A stretch of DNA of 44,245 nt from a virus (IMGVR_UViG_3300042447_000507:1-44245), one strand, 5' to 3'; numbered from the stretch's first letter, positions 1 through 5,652 are shown. Notes: generated by a model from the sequence alone, not told the origin. A program made the numbers and translations.

Positions 1-242
1 CCGGCGTCATGCCACTCAAAGTACCAGCCCGACTCCTCAACCAGCTTGTTGAGTGAAGGCTTAACACCGAACGTATCAGCCCAAGCCTCAGACCAGTAGT
101 TGAATAGGTCCGGGGTGTACTCAGCTGCTACCCAGATACCGTCGATGTGAGTCTTAGCACTGTAGAACTCTGAAGCTGTGCCGCATACCTTCACACCCTT
201 TGCTTTGAGTGCTGACATCATTGAGGTGATTTCTTTTACCAT
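1..242 (-). CDS. Hypothetical protein, C-terminus cut by window edge
   Basis: The open frame runs off the left edge, so only the first 80 or so residues are visible. The start ATG follows the recurring GGTT leader. The visible part begins MVKEITSMMSALKAKGVKV and is rich in aromatic residues later (FNYWSEAWADTF, WYFEWHD). I do not recognise a family. It has its own promoter at 265-296. The function is unknown. Confidence 0.7.
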   Translation of the reverse strand, partial: MVKEITSMMSALKAKGVKVCGTASEFYSAKTHIDGIWVAAEYTPDLFNYWSEAWADTFGVKPSLNKLVEESGWYFEWHDA

Positions 243-264
243 AACCGTTGTTGTTTTTATTTAA

Positions 265-296
265 CTAAAGATAAGAAGAAGGCCCCGAAGGGCCAA
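265..296 (-). promoter_or_regulatory. Bacteroidota-type promoter for gene 1-242
   Basis: On the minus strand TTG (294-296) is followed by exactly 20 nt and then TATCTTTAG (265-273). This fits the known Bacteroidota -33 TTG and -7 TAnnTTTG elements. The leader after it is A/T-rich with AACAACGGTT before the ATG. The terminator hairpin of the upstream gene lies inside the spacer. Confidence 0.7.
281..294 (-). terminator. Hairpin terminator inside a promoter spacer
   Basis: GGCCC and GGGCC form a 5-bp GC stem around a TTCG-type tetraloop on the minus strand, followed by TTCTTCTTAT. It ends the gene at 304-486 and overlaps the -33 and spacer of the next promoter. Confidence 0.6.
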
Positions 297-303
297 CTCT
301 TAT

Positions 304-486
304 TTAGGCATTAGCGATTGCTTCATCAGCCTCTTTCAAAGCTTTCTTCATCATCTCGATCTTCTCTTCTTCAGTGTAAGAAGCTACATGATCGATCAGG
401 ACATTCATAGTGCCTGAGAGGATGCCTACTGCATGAGCGTAAGCATAAGCGACTTCCATTAGCGCTTCTTCTTTGATGTTTGACAT
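304..486 (-). CDS. Small helical hypothetical protein
   Basis: The 60-residue product begins MSNIKEEALMEVAYAYAHAV and ends in an acidic, Ala-rich helix (EEEKIEMMKKALKEADEAIA). It is predicted to be all alpha. The start follows AAGGTT and a promoter at 512-543, so it appears to be a one-gene transcript ended by the hairpin at 281-294. No family is recognised. Confidence 0.75.
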   Translation of the reverse strand: MSNIKEEALMEVAYAYAHAVGILSGTMNVLIDHVASYTEEEKIEMMKKALKEADEAIANA

Positions 487-511
487 AACCTTTATTTGTT
501 TTTAATTATAC

Positions 512-543
512 CTAAATATACGAACTAAACTCTCTAAAGGCAA
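512..543 (-). promoter_or_regulatory. Bacteroidota-type promoter for gene 304-486
   Basis: TTG (541-543), a 20-nt spacer and TATATTTAG (512-520) lie on the minus strand. The -33 is extended as TAGTTG, as at several other junctions in this region. Confidence 0.7.
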
Positions 544-561
544 CTATTGTAACCAGGAAGA

Positions 562-575
562 GATCCCGAAGGATC
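562..575 (-). terminator. Possible terminator after gene 634-801
   Basis: GATCC and GGATC flank a TTCG-type loop on the minus strand, followed by TCTTCC. An outer ACCAGG/CCTGGT pairing (about 551 and 597) could extend the structure. It lies between the two-gene unit 634-1550 and the promoter at 512. Confidence 0.5.
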
Positions 576-633
576 CCAACCCAGACAAACAACAACCCTG
601 GTGTATATGCGCCCAACCAGGAGGCTAAATATC

Positions 634-801
634 TTAGTCGACGTAATAGGTTATAATATCCCATCCGTCCGAATCCTGTACTGCAGTGAAGTACCTAGGA
701 CCTTTCTTCCTCTCGATGGAGTAGGACCCTAGCGAACTAGGATCCCACCTCCGTAGCGTCTTAGCAATCTCTTCAGAGACTCTGATCAGCTTACTCCTCA
801 T
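634..801 (-). CDS. Small hypothetical protein coupled to gene 798-1550
   Basis: This 55-residue frame begins MRSKLIRVSEEIAKTLRRWD and ends DGWDIITYYVD. Its ATG overlaps the TGA of the preceding gene (ATGA), which supports translation by coupling. It has no promoter of its own and is followed by a hairpin at 562-575. The product is small and basic at its start. No family is recognised. Confidence 0.65.
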   Translation of the reverse strand: MRSKLIRVSEEIAKTLRRWDPSSLGSYSIERKKGPRYFTAVQDSDGWDIITYYVD

Positions 802-1550
802 TGACCGAGGTACTGAGCCAATTCTTCAGCACTCTTACCAGTAGTCGTTACATCGATAAAGCGATAAACTGACTCCTCATCATTCTTAAATCCGGGCTTA
901 ACAACTAACAGATTACCATTCTCAAACTTTACAGTCACAGTATCGAAGGAGTAGTAATCACGGCCTCTAGACGTACCATCACGACCCACCACCACTTCAG
1001 CCCCAGGAGCAAGCTTCTGATACTTCTCAGCAGTATAGCTGAGTACTGACTTCCTATTACGAGTAGATATCATCTCCCATTCAGCAGCAGAATTCTTATC
1101 AGCCAACTTCTCTTTTAGCGTACGGAAGGTAACCCACCGGCCATTATTATTGATAGTATAACACTCTACTTTATTTTGCTCGATACTAAAGCCAGCCGTC
1201 GACTGAACAATCGTATCAGAAGTAACTTCATATCGATCGTAGAGTAATGCACACTGCCCCTTGACGTGCAGAATATCCACAGTAACGATTAATTCAGCAT
1301 CATTCCAGCCATTAGCATTAACATCTACGTTTTCATTTACCTCCTCCATAGAGAAGCTAAAATCCTTACCTTCGACAAAGCCATTTTCTAACAGTAGAGC
1401 TTGCTTACGGAGCAAAGAAGCTTTCAGATTCTTATTACTCTTATCCAATCGCTCTTTAAATGCTTCCACTCGCTCTATCTGATCGACAGTCAATACTTGG
1501 CTTTCAATACCGAGAGTAAGCTGATTGGGATCTTGAATTTCATTCATCAT
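798..1550 (-). CDS. Hypothetical protein, 250 aa
   Basis: The product has a helical, charged N-terminal part (about residues 20-60, IERVEAFKERLDKSNKNLKASLLRKQ) followed by a mixed alpha/beta region. No catalytic motif or signal peptide is seen. The first ATG follows the recurring ACGGTT leader, with the promoter at 1576-1607. It overlaps the small gene 634-801 by ATGA, forming a two-gene operon. The family is unknown. Confidence 0.75.
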   Translation of the reverse strand: MMNEIQDPNQLTLGIESQVLTVDQIERVEAFKERLDKSNKNLKASLLRKQALLLENGFVEGKDFSFSMEEVNENVDVNANGWNDAELIVTVDILHVKGQCALLYDRYEVTSDTIVQSTAGFSIEQNKVECYTINNNGRWVTFRTLKEKLADKNSAAEWEMISTRNRKSVLSYTAEKYQKLAPGAEVVVGRDGTSRGRDYYSFDTVTVKFENGNLLVVKPGFKNDEESVYRFIDVTTTGKSAEELAQYLGQ

Positions 1551-1575
1551 AACCGTTGTTTGTTTTTAATTATAC

Positions 1576-1607
1576 CTAAAGATACGAACTATACTCTTAG
1601 GAGGCAA
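1576..1607 (-). promoter_or_regulatory. Bacteroidota-type promoter for gene 798-1550
   Basis: TTG (1605-1607), 20 nt and TATCTTTAG (1576-1584) lie on the minus strand. The TAG stop codon of the upstream gene (1608-1610) directly abuts the -33 TTG. Confidence 0.7.
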
Positions 1608-2084
1608 CTATTTTTCTAAAAGTGCTCCGTAGATTTGAGCATCGATGAAGTTGATGATATCTGCTCTATCAAATCCTTCTTCCTGCAAATCAAAAGCCAA
1701 ACTCTTAACCACAGATTTCAAAATCGCAACATCAGCAATTCGAACCAATCCATCCATTCGTTCATATGTGTCATCTACACCATTGAACCCTTTTAACTCA
1801 ATGATATAGCGTGGGTAATTATAACCCTGTGTATCTACTAGAAACGTTCTACCTTCACTTTCAAATAAGTAAAACTGTTGGTCACCATCTAGGACTTCAA
1901 TATCCATTAGATCTGCATACCAATCTATTTGGAGAATAGGAAAAGATAAAATTGTATCTTTTATTTCACCATCCAACTCACACCACTCAGTTTCATTTGT
2001 TTTATACAAATAATTTTCTTTGCGGCTGTAGTCTAGATTAACCAATTTCTTGTAAATTCCTTCATTCAATTCTTTTACTTTCAT
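1608..2084 (-). CDS. Hypothetical acidic protein, 158 aa
   Basis: The product is acidic with many aromatic residues. It has a strand-rich middle (DGDQQFYLFESEGRTFLVDT, about residues 68-87) and a helical C-terminus (AVLKSVVKSL-type helices near 120-158). No known domain is recognised. The start follows ACGGTT and the promoter at 2107-2138. The stop TAG sits against the next -33 element. Confidence 0.75.
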   Translation of the reverse strand: MKVKELNEGIYKKLVNLDYSRKENYLYKTNETEWCELDGEIKDTILSFPILQIDWYADLMDIEVLDGDQQFYLFESEGRTFLVDTQGYNYPRYIIELKGFNGVDDTYERMDGLVRIADVAILKSVVKSLAFDLQEEGFDRADIINFIDAQIYGALLEK

Positions 2085-2106
2085 AACCGTTGTTGTTTTT
2101 ATTTAT

Positions 2107-2138
2107 CTAAAGATAGTAACTAGACTAATACCAACCAA
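2107..2138 (-). promoter_or_regulatory. Bacteroidota-type promoter for gene 1608-2084
   Basis: TTG (2136-2138), a 20-nt spacer and TATCTTTAG (2107-2115) are present. The 37-bp block 2107-2143 is repeated exactly at 2597-2633, spacer included. Confidence 0.7.
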
Positions 2139-2264
2139 CTATTTTCCAGAACTAAATTCCTCCGTTAGAGCTATTTTCAAAACTCCATTAGCTTTATTTG
2201 CTTCACCTTTATCTAAAAGCGAAATAGCTATCTGCATTACTACAATCAAATCATTCTTTTTCAT
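2139..2264 (-). CDS. Tiny hypothetical protein, 41 aa
   Basis: The frame begins MKKNDLIVVMQIAISLLDKG and is a likely two-helix peptide. The ATG follows AAGGTT, as in neighbouring genes, and a promoter-like element lies at 2290-2321. The TAG stop is joined to the TTG of the next promoter. The leader and spacing support it more than its length does. No family is recognised. Confidence 0.6.
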   Translation of the reverse strand: MKKNDLIVVMQIAISLLDKGEANKANGVLKIALTEEFSSGK

Positions 2265-2289
2265 AACCTTTATTTATTTCTTATTATAC

Positions 2290-2321
2290 CTAAATATACG
2301 AACAAGATCTGGGTTAAACTA
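2290..2321 (-). promoter_or_regulatory. Weaker promoter for gene 2139-2264
   Basis: TATATTTAG (2290-2298) is a good -7 element, but the position 20 nt upstream reads TAG rather than TTG. It may be weaker than its siblings. A short GGGT/ACCC inverted repeat spans the spacer. Confidence 0.45.
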
Positions 2322-2333
2322 GACCCTTTATAA

Positions 2334-2573
2334 TTAGGTATTTTCTGGAACTATAAAATAAACATATTGACTTTTATTTTTTTTATGTTTAACTCTATAA
2401 TATAAACCTTTACGTAAACCCCTTCTTAATAAGTCAGCAAATTTCTTATTTGCTAACCTAGTTTCATTTCTAAAATAACCCCAAACATTTTCTTGAATTT
2501 CAGATTCTGTTTGAAAATTATGCTTTTTCAAATATTCTACTACTTGATTAACTGAATTTCTAGGATAACCCAT
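2334..2573 (-). CDS. Small basic protein, possible winged-helix fold
   Basis: The product has about 79 residues and begins MGYPRNSVNQVVEYLKKHNF. A helical N-terminal half is followed by basic helices (KKFADLLRRGLRKG) and two predicted strands (YYRVKH, QYVYFI), a layout like a winged helix. I chose the second ATG because it follows the recurring GGTT leader; an ATG six bases upstream is also in frame. DNA binding is an inference only. Confidence 0.65.
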   Translation of the reverse strand: MGYPRNSVNQVVEYLKKHNFQTESEIQENVWGYFRNETRLANKKFADLLRRGLRKGLYYRVKHKKNKSQYVYFIVPENT

Positions 2574-2596
2574 AACCATTTGTTGTTTTTATTTAC

Positions 2597-2628
2597 CTAA
2601 AGATAGTAACTAGACTAATACCAACCAA
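2597..2628 (-). promoter_or_regulatory. Bacteroidota-type promoter for gene 2334-2573
   Basis: TTG (2626-2628), 20 nt and TATCTTTAG (2597-2605) are present. It is identical over 37 bp to the promoter block starting at 2107. Confidence 0.7.
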
Positions 2629-2631
2629 CTA

Positions 2632-2742
2632 TTAGTTAAGGGAATTATCAAGTTCATCATTCACCCACTCCTTCTCATTTGGACCTAATTGATTATAATC
2701 CATTCCAAATTCCTTTTGAGCAAGTACATCACGTACATCCAT
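2632..2742 (-). CDS. Tiny hypothetical protein, 36 aa
   Basis: The frame begins MDVRDVLAQKEFGMDYNQLG and is acidic. Support comes from the standard promoter at 2765-2796, the ACGGTT leader before the ATG and the position of its stop beside the next -33 element. No family is recognised. Confidence 0.6.
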   Translation of the reverse strand: MDVRDVLAQKEFGMDYNQLGPNEKEWVNDELDNSLN

Positions 2743-2764
2743 AACCGTTGTTGTTTTTATTTAC

Positions 2765-2796
2765 CTAAAGATAAGAACGAAATTTCAATTGAGCAA
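2765..2796 (-). promoter_or_regulatory. Bacteroidota-type promoter for gene 2632-2742
   Basis: TTG (2794-2796), a 20-nt spacer and TATCTTTAG (2765-2773) lie on the minus strand. Confidence 0.7.
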
Positions 2797-2804
2797 CTAT
2801 TTTT

Positions 2805-3005
2805 TTAAAGCTTTGGCTGATTGTCAGCAAAAAATTCCATCACTGCTTCATACTCATCATCATCTGTGACTGGCAAACCAGTTGAAACTTCAGTCAATTC
2901 CTCTGAATAAGACATCAAATCTTCATAATAGAAGAGGTTGTAAATATTACCACCGAATTTGATAGTATAATTGATAGTCTGATTTTTTACTTCTACTAAT
3001 TCCAT
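2805..3005 (-). CDS. Hypothetical acidic protein, 66 aa
   Basis: The product begins MELVEVKNQTINYTIKFGGN, with an antiparallel-strand-like start and an acidic helical end (DDDEYEAVMEFFADNQ). The frame can be extended upstream, but that would run through the promoter at 3028-3059; the chosen ATG follows ACGGTT. No family is recognised. Confidence 0.7.
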   Translation of the reverse strand: MELVEVKNQTINYTIKFGGNIYNLFYYEDLMSYSEELTEVSTGLPVTDDDEYEAVMEFFADNQPKL

Positions 3006-3027
3006 AACCGTTTTTTTTATTTGTTTA

Positions 3028-3059
3028 CTAAAGATACGAAGAAGGGTTGGATAAACCAA
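3028..3059 (-). promoter_or_regulatory. Promoter with embedded terminator, for gene 2805-3005
   Basis: TTG (3057-3059), 20 nt and TATCTTTAG (3028-3036) are present. The -33 TTG forms part of the upstream gene's terminator stem. Confidence 0.7.
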
Positions 3060-3062
3060 CCC
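3044..3062 (-). terminator. 7-bp terminator hairpin overlapping a promoter
   Basis: GGGTTGG and CCAACCC pair around a 5-nt A/T loop; on the minus strand TTCTTC follows. It lies right after the stop of gene 3067-3309. Confidence 0.65.
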
Positions 3063-3066
3063 CCTC

Positions 3067-3309
3067 CTAAAGAAATTCCATTACTTCAGCTAATCCCATC
3101 TCCTCTAATTCATCTTGGTTTTCGATATCATCACCAAATACTAAACTGATATCTGAGTTATATATAATCAATGATACATCATCTCCCATGACACGACCTA
3201 TCAACTGGACCTCTTTTGAAGTAAGCTCTTCAGTAAACACTTCTCCTACTTCACCAGTTTCGAAGTTCCAAGTAAATCCGAAAACTCTTTCTTTCAATTT
3301 CAATTCCAT
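3067..3309 (-). CDS. Hypothetical acidic protein, 80 aa
   Basis: The product begins MELKLKERVFGFTWNFETGE and contains alternating strand-like segments (VSLIIYNSDISLVFGDD) with an acidic C-terminus. Its first residues and size resemble gene 2805-3005, but I see no convincing homology. The leader before the ATG is ACAGTT, a variant of the usual GGTT. No family is recognised. Confidence 0.7.
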   Translation of the reverse strand: MELKLKERVFGFTWNFETGEVGEVFTEELTSKEVQLIGRVMGDDVSLIIYNSDISLVFGDDIENQDELEEMGLAEVMEFL

Positions 3310-3336
3310 AACTGTTGTGTTTGTTGTTATTAATAC

Positions 3337-3368
3337 CTAAAGATAAGAAAGAGGGTCGGTAAAACCAA
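3337..3368 (-). promoter_or_regulatory. Promoter with embedded terminator, for gene 3067-3309
   Basis: TTG (3366-3368), 20 nt and TATCTTTAG (3337-3345) are present. The spacer carries an inverted repeat like that at 3044-3062. Confidence 0.7.
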
Positions 3369-3371
3369 CCC
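3353..3371 (-). terminator. Terminator-like hairpin overlapping a promoter
   Basis: GGGTCGG and CCAACCC pair with one mismatch around a short A/T loop, followed on the minus strand by TCTTTCTTAT. It lies between genes 3401-3553 and 3067-3309. Confidence 0.55.
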
Positions 3372-3400
3372 CCTCCTAAACTTTTTTGAAATTATCTTAC

Positions 3401-3553
3401 CTAAATTGGTAAATATTTTGACAAATACCGAAGTAGTGCCTCTTTTGCAAAAGGCTTATCCTCAGCTTTTAGCTCATCAAATAATGCTATTACAACTGAT
3501 TCGTCTAATGCTTCTGCAAATTCAACCACCAATTCTTTAATGTTTTCATTCAT
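3401..3553 (-). CDS. Small hypothetical protein, 50 aa
   Basis: The product is helical and begins MNENIKELVVEFAEALDESV. It ends LLRYLSKYLPI. A longer frame exists upstream but would include the promoter at 3577-3608; this ATG follows AAGGTT-type leader sequence. No family is recognised. Confidence 0.65.
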   Translation of the reverse strand: MNENIKELVVEFAEALDESVVIALFDELKAEDKPFAKEALLRYLSKYLPI

Positions 3554-3576
3554 AACCTTTATTTTTTTGTTTGTAC

Positions 3577-3608
3577 CTAAATATACGAAGGAAGGTTGGA
3601 TAAACCAA
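3577..3608 (-). promoter_or_regulatory. Promoter with embedded terminator, for gene 3401-3553
   Basis: TTG (3606-3608), 20 nt and TATATTTAG (3577-3585) are present. The TTG lies in the stem of the hairpin at 3594-3610. Confidence 0.7.
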
Positions 3609-3610
3609 CC
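3594..3610 (-). terminator. 6-bp terminator hairpin overlapping a promoter
   Basis: GGTTGG and CCAACC pair around a 5-nt A/T loop; TTCCTTCG follows on the minus strand. It lies after the stop of gene 3630-3962. Confidence 0.6.
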
Positions 3611-3629
3611 CCCTCCCAAAACTTTTTTC

Positions 3630-3962
3630 CTAGAAGTTATAATCGTGATGCTTCATCGGGCAGTTAGCAAACTGCAAGAAGCTTCTCTTCATAGAGCTCC
3701 TACTGAGAGAAAGCTCAAAGGGCTGCCCTTCATCGTAGAAGTCATAGTCCTGCTGGTAGTTGTTGACACAATGACCTGCAAAGCCTCCGGGCACAAACTC
3801 CATCTTGACCTTATTCTCTCCTGCTTTCACTCTCTGGACTAGTACCTTGGTCTTACTCTTGATAGATACTATCCTACCTAAGGGCATAATATCCGACCAT
3901 AGCACCCGGTTGATATAAGTACCAACCATCTCCTCATTCAATATTAACTTTTCTTTTTTCAT
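3630..3962 (-). CDS. Hypothetical protein, 110 aa
   Basis: The product begins MKKEKLILNEEMVGTYINRV. Strand-rich segments (RIVSIKSKTKVLVQRVKAG, KVKMEFVPGGFAGHCVNNY) suggest a small beta-barrel-like fold. Two Cys and several His are near the C-terminus (GHCVNN, FANCPMKHHDYNF), but no clear metal motif is formed. The ATG follows ACGGTT, with the promoter at 3985-4016. No family is recognised. Confidence 0.7.
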   Translation of the reverse strand: MKKEKLILNEEMVGTYINRVLWSDIMPLGRIVSIKSKTKVLVQRVKAGENKVKMEFVPGGFAGHCVNNYQQDYDFYDEGQPFELSLSRSSMKRSFLQFANCPMKHHDYNF

Positions 3963-3984
3963 AACCGTTGTTTTTATTTGTTTA

Positions 3985-4016
3985 CTAAAGATAGGAACTA
4001 TATTTAAAATAGTCAA
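3985..4016 (-). promoter_or_regulatory. Bacteroidota-type promoter for gene 3630-3962
   Basis: TTG (4014-4016), 20 nt and TATCTTTAG (3985-3993) are present. The TAG stop of the upstream gene (4017-4019) abuts the TTG. Confidence 0.7.
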
Positions 4017-4262
4017 CTATCGACCCATTTCTTTTTCCCATTCTTTATCATCGATAAACATTCCGGGTTTATCTAACTCTTCATTCAAATCTAACTCTTC
4101 ATTCAGTTCCTCAATCTCATTAAGCTGCTCCTTAAGGAAACGAATCATTCGAACACGATACCTTTCATCTCTTTCGTTTTCAGCTTCATTCCAGATATTC
4201 TCAAAACAATCTAAAAGATCGTTATACGTATTCTCAAATCGACAGTAGCTCATGTTTGCCAT
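4017..4262 (-). CDS. MANMSYCRF-type conserved hypothetical protein
   Basis: The 81-residue protein starts MANMSYCRFENTYNDLLDC, a start I associate with a widespread small conserved protein of phages and bacteria of unknown function. The rest is acidic and helical with a repeated LDLNEELD/ELNEELD segment (about residues 53-64). The promoter lies at 4287-4318. The family match is from memory of the N-terminal motif and not from a search. Confidence 0.75.
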   Translation of the reverse strand: MANMSYCRFENTYNDLLDCFENIWNEAENERDERYRVRMIRFLKEQLNEIEELNEELDLNEELDKPGMFIDDKEWEKEMGR

Positions 4263-4286
4263 AACAGTTGTTGTTTTTAATTGTAC

Positions 4287-4318
4287 CTAAAGATAGGCAC
4301 AAACTTTTTTCAATCCAA
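4287..4318 (-). promoter_or_regulatory. Bacteroidota-type promoter for gene 4017-4262
   Basis: TTG (4316-4318), 20 nt and TATCTTTAG (4287-4295) are present. Just upstream, AGTTGG and CCAACT flank a poly-A loop. Confidence 0.7.
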
Positions 4319-4429
4319 CTTTTTTTTAGTTGGTCACAAACTTTTTTTTTCGTACATTTAGGATGGTTGACGGGCCTGCCCTTGGAAGAGAGGCGGAAGA
4401 GTAGACGGGCCGGTACCTTATACTCTAGA

Positions 4430-4465
4430 CTTAAAGCTTTACTTTAACTTAAAGCTTTGCTTGAA
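4430..4465. repeat. Tandem pair of 18-bp repeats
   Basis: Two adjacent copies of an 18-bp unit, CTTAAAGCTTTACTTTAA and CTTAAAGCTTTGCTTGAA, occupy 4430-4447 and 4448-4465. They end 2 bp before the stop codon of gene 4468-4812. Related pairs lie at 4817 and 5169. The stretch 4319-4429 upstream holds a poly-T/GC-rich mix with no gene seen. Confidence 0.8.
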
Positions 4466-4467
4466 GG

Positions 4468-4812
4468 TTATTTCATCCACTGATGCACTACTGCCAGGCG
4501 GTCTGGAGTCAGAACTCTCAACTCAGTTACTCCCTTCACCTGCTCCTGTATACTAAGGTCCTTGCTGCCTAACTCCTGCAGTAGGGCTTGCTCATACCCT
4601 AGAGCCTCTACCTTGGTCCTAAATTTTTTCTGCCCTAGTACTTCTATTTTTTTAAAAAGCGCTCGATAGGAATTTCTACCTTCGTAGCGCTCATTAGCGT
4701 CTAGGCGGTACTCCGCATCATGCATCGACACTCCTACCTTAAGAATAACCTGAGAGGGAGAGAGGCGGACACCTACATAGTCATCCAGCCTCAGAGCATA
4801 CACCACGTACAT
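4468..4812 (-). CDS. GIY-YIG/T5orf172-like protein (putative)
   Basis: The 114-residue product starts MYVVYALRLDDYVGVRLSPS and contains ILKVGVSMHDAEYRLDAN (about residues 24-41). This resembles the VYKIGxTxxxxxRL core of GIY-YIG-like T5orf172/MUG113 proteins. A later Glu in GYEQALLQEL could be the metal ligand. These families include nucleases and phage DNA-associated proteins. The canonical YIG is replaced by KVG. The gene is bracketed by 18-bp repeat pairs on both sides, as if the unit were inserted or duplicated. Family assignment is tentative. Confidence 0.6.
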   Translation of the reverse strand: MYVVYALRLDDYVGVRLSPSQVILKVGVSMHDAEYRLDANERYEGRNSYRALFKKIEVLGQKKFRTKVEALGYEQALLQELGSKDLSIQEQVKGVTELRVLTPDRLAVVHQWMK

Positions 4813-4816
4813 CCGA

Positions 4817-4852
4817 CTTAAAGCTCTGCTTTAACTTCAAGCTTTGATTTAA
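4817..4852. repeat. Second tandem pair of 18-bp repeats
   Basis: CTTAAAGCTCTGCTTTAA (4817-4834) and CTTCAAGCTTTGATTTAA (4835-4852) are diverged copies of the unit at 4430. They begin 4 bp upstream of the start codon of gene 4468-4812. Confidence 0.75.
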
Positions 4853-4884
4853 CTGTCCCAGTCTCTAGATCGATCACTAGACGG

Positions 4885-5078
4885 ACGGTTGGCTGGACGG
4901 TTCCCTCCCTACGGTTTCCTCCTACGGTTTTCTGGACGGTTGTCTCCCTACGGTTACCTGGGACGGTTTCCTGGCTACGGTTACCTAGTAGGTACGGTTT
5001 TCTGTACGTTAAGGCACTGATGATTGTAAGGAGGATTATCTGCATACGGTTTTCTGGGTTACGGTTTTTTCTACGGTT
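4885..5078. repeat. ACGGTT iteron array
   Basis: ACGGTT recurs at 4885, 4897, 4911, 4924, 4936, 4950, 4963, 4977, 4994, 5046, 5061 and 5073, with one more at 5269. The main run is spaced 12-14 bp. The extended unit is near ACGGTTNNCTGG. Spacings are not multiples of three, so the array is unlikely to be explained by coding. A 75-residue frame crosses it (4818-5045) but looks like low-complexity read-through. The array lies in a 473-bp gap with no convincing gene and borders AT-rich DNA. It could be a replication-initiator or other protein binding array. Confidence 0.75.
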
Positions 5079-5087
5079 TACTGAATA

Positions 5088-5204
5088 CTTAAAGCTTTAC
5101 TTTAAGGTTGAAAATTTAATAAATTCTATAGAGAAAAAAGTTGCAAGAGGGGTAGGCAGGTACTAGCTATTGAATCTTTACTTTAACTTCACTCTCTGCT
5201 TTAA
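5088..5204. repeat. Further 18-bp repeat copies in AT-rich DNA
   Basis: One clear copy (5088-5105, CTTAAAGCTTTACTTTAA) and a diverged pair (5169-5186 and 5187-5204) of the 18-bp unit follow the iteron array. From 5205 to 5280 the DNA is AT-rich with TATATCTC-like steps, typical of easily melted DNA. No gene is seen from 5079 to 5285. Confidence 0.65.
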
Positions 5205-5285
5205 GTCTACACACAATTTATATCTCCATATCTCTATATCACTCTATACAAATATCTTTATATACGCTACGGTTTCCTCTAAACA

Positions 5286-5549
5286 TCATCCCTTCTTAAT
5301 CAACTTACGTTTTATCTTAATGAGAGAAAGGAGATCATTAACAGTCCCTTTAGCAATTTGACGTCCTTGTAGGGAGGTAGGACCAAAGTCTAGCACAAGT
5401 CTCTCATAATTTTCTACCATCCTCAGACATGCCTCCAGATGTTCCTCCCCAGTACTTGTCCAGATTGTATTCCTAGTTTTAGAGTATGCCTCTGTCCAGT
5501 GGTAGCCGAGTAACTCTGCCTTATGTGTTGATTTTATCTTATTCATCAT
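5286..5549 (-). CDS. Hypothetical basic protein, 87 aa
   Basis: The product is basic and helical, beginning MMNKIKSTHKAELLGYHWTE and ending LLSLIKIKRKLIKKG. Two adjacent ATGs are possible starts. The first overlaps the end of gene 5539-5652, suggesting coupled translation. It is the gene nearest the AT-rich end of the iteron block. No family is recognised. Confidence 0.65.
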   Translation of the reverse strand: MMNKIKSTHKAELLGYHWTEAYSKTRNTIWTSTGEEHLEACLRMVENYERLVLDFGPTSLQGRQIAKGTVNDLLSLIKIKRKLIKKG

Positions 5550-5652
5550 CTTCTAAAGATTCACTGAAGGTTGTCTTTTTTCTTTTGTATGCTGAGAAGA
5601 TATCTACTCCATCTTCATAGCCATTCTCTTCTCTTTCTTCACTCTTCATCAT
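5539..5652 (-). CDS. Tiny acidic protein, 37 aa
   Basis: The frame begins MMKSEEREENGYEDGVDIFS and ends ESLEDDE. Its start overlaps the end of gene 5639-5773 and its end overlaps the start of gene 5286-5549, filling the gap exactly. That tiling is the main support. No family is recognised. Confidence 0.5.
   Translation of the reverse strand: MMKSEEREENGYEDGVDIFSAYKRKKTTFSESLEDDE

Noticed and set aside
4818-5045. 75-residue minus-strand frame across the iteron array
   Set aside because: Its sequence is low-complexity read-through of ACGGTT and 18-bp repeats (NRRET, GNRRE, VKSKLEVKAEL), the repeat spacing shifts frame, and no promoter or GGTT leader precedes it. It could be a real peptide, but the DNA-level repeat explains it better.
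4885-5078. CRISPR array
   Set aside because: Repeats are 6-12 bp with 6-8 bp gaps and the gaps are themselves similar. CRISPR repeats and unique spacers are much longer. The Cas4-like nuclease at 26653 is far away and has no cas neighbours.
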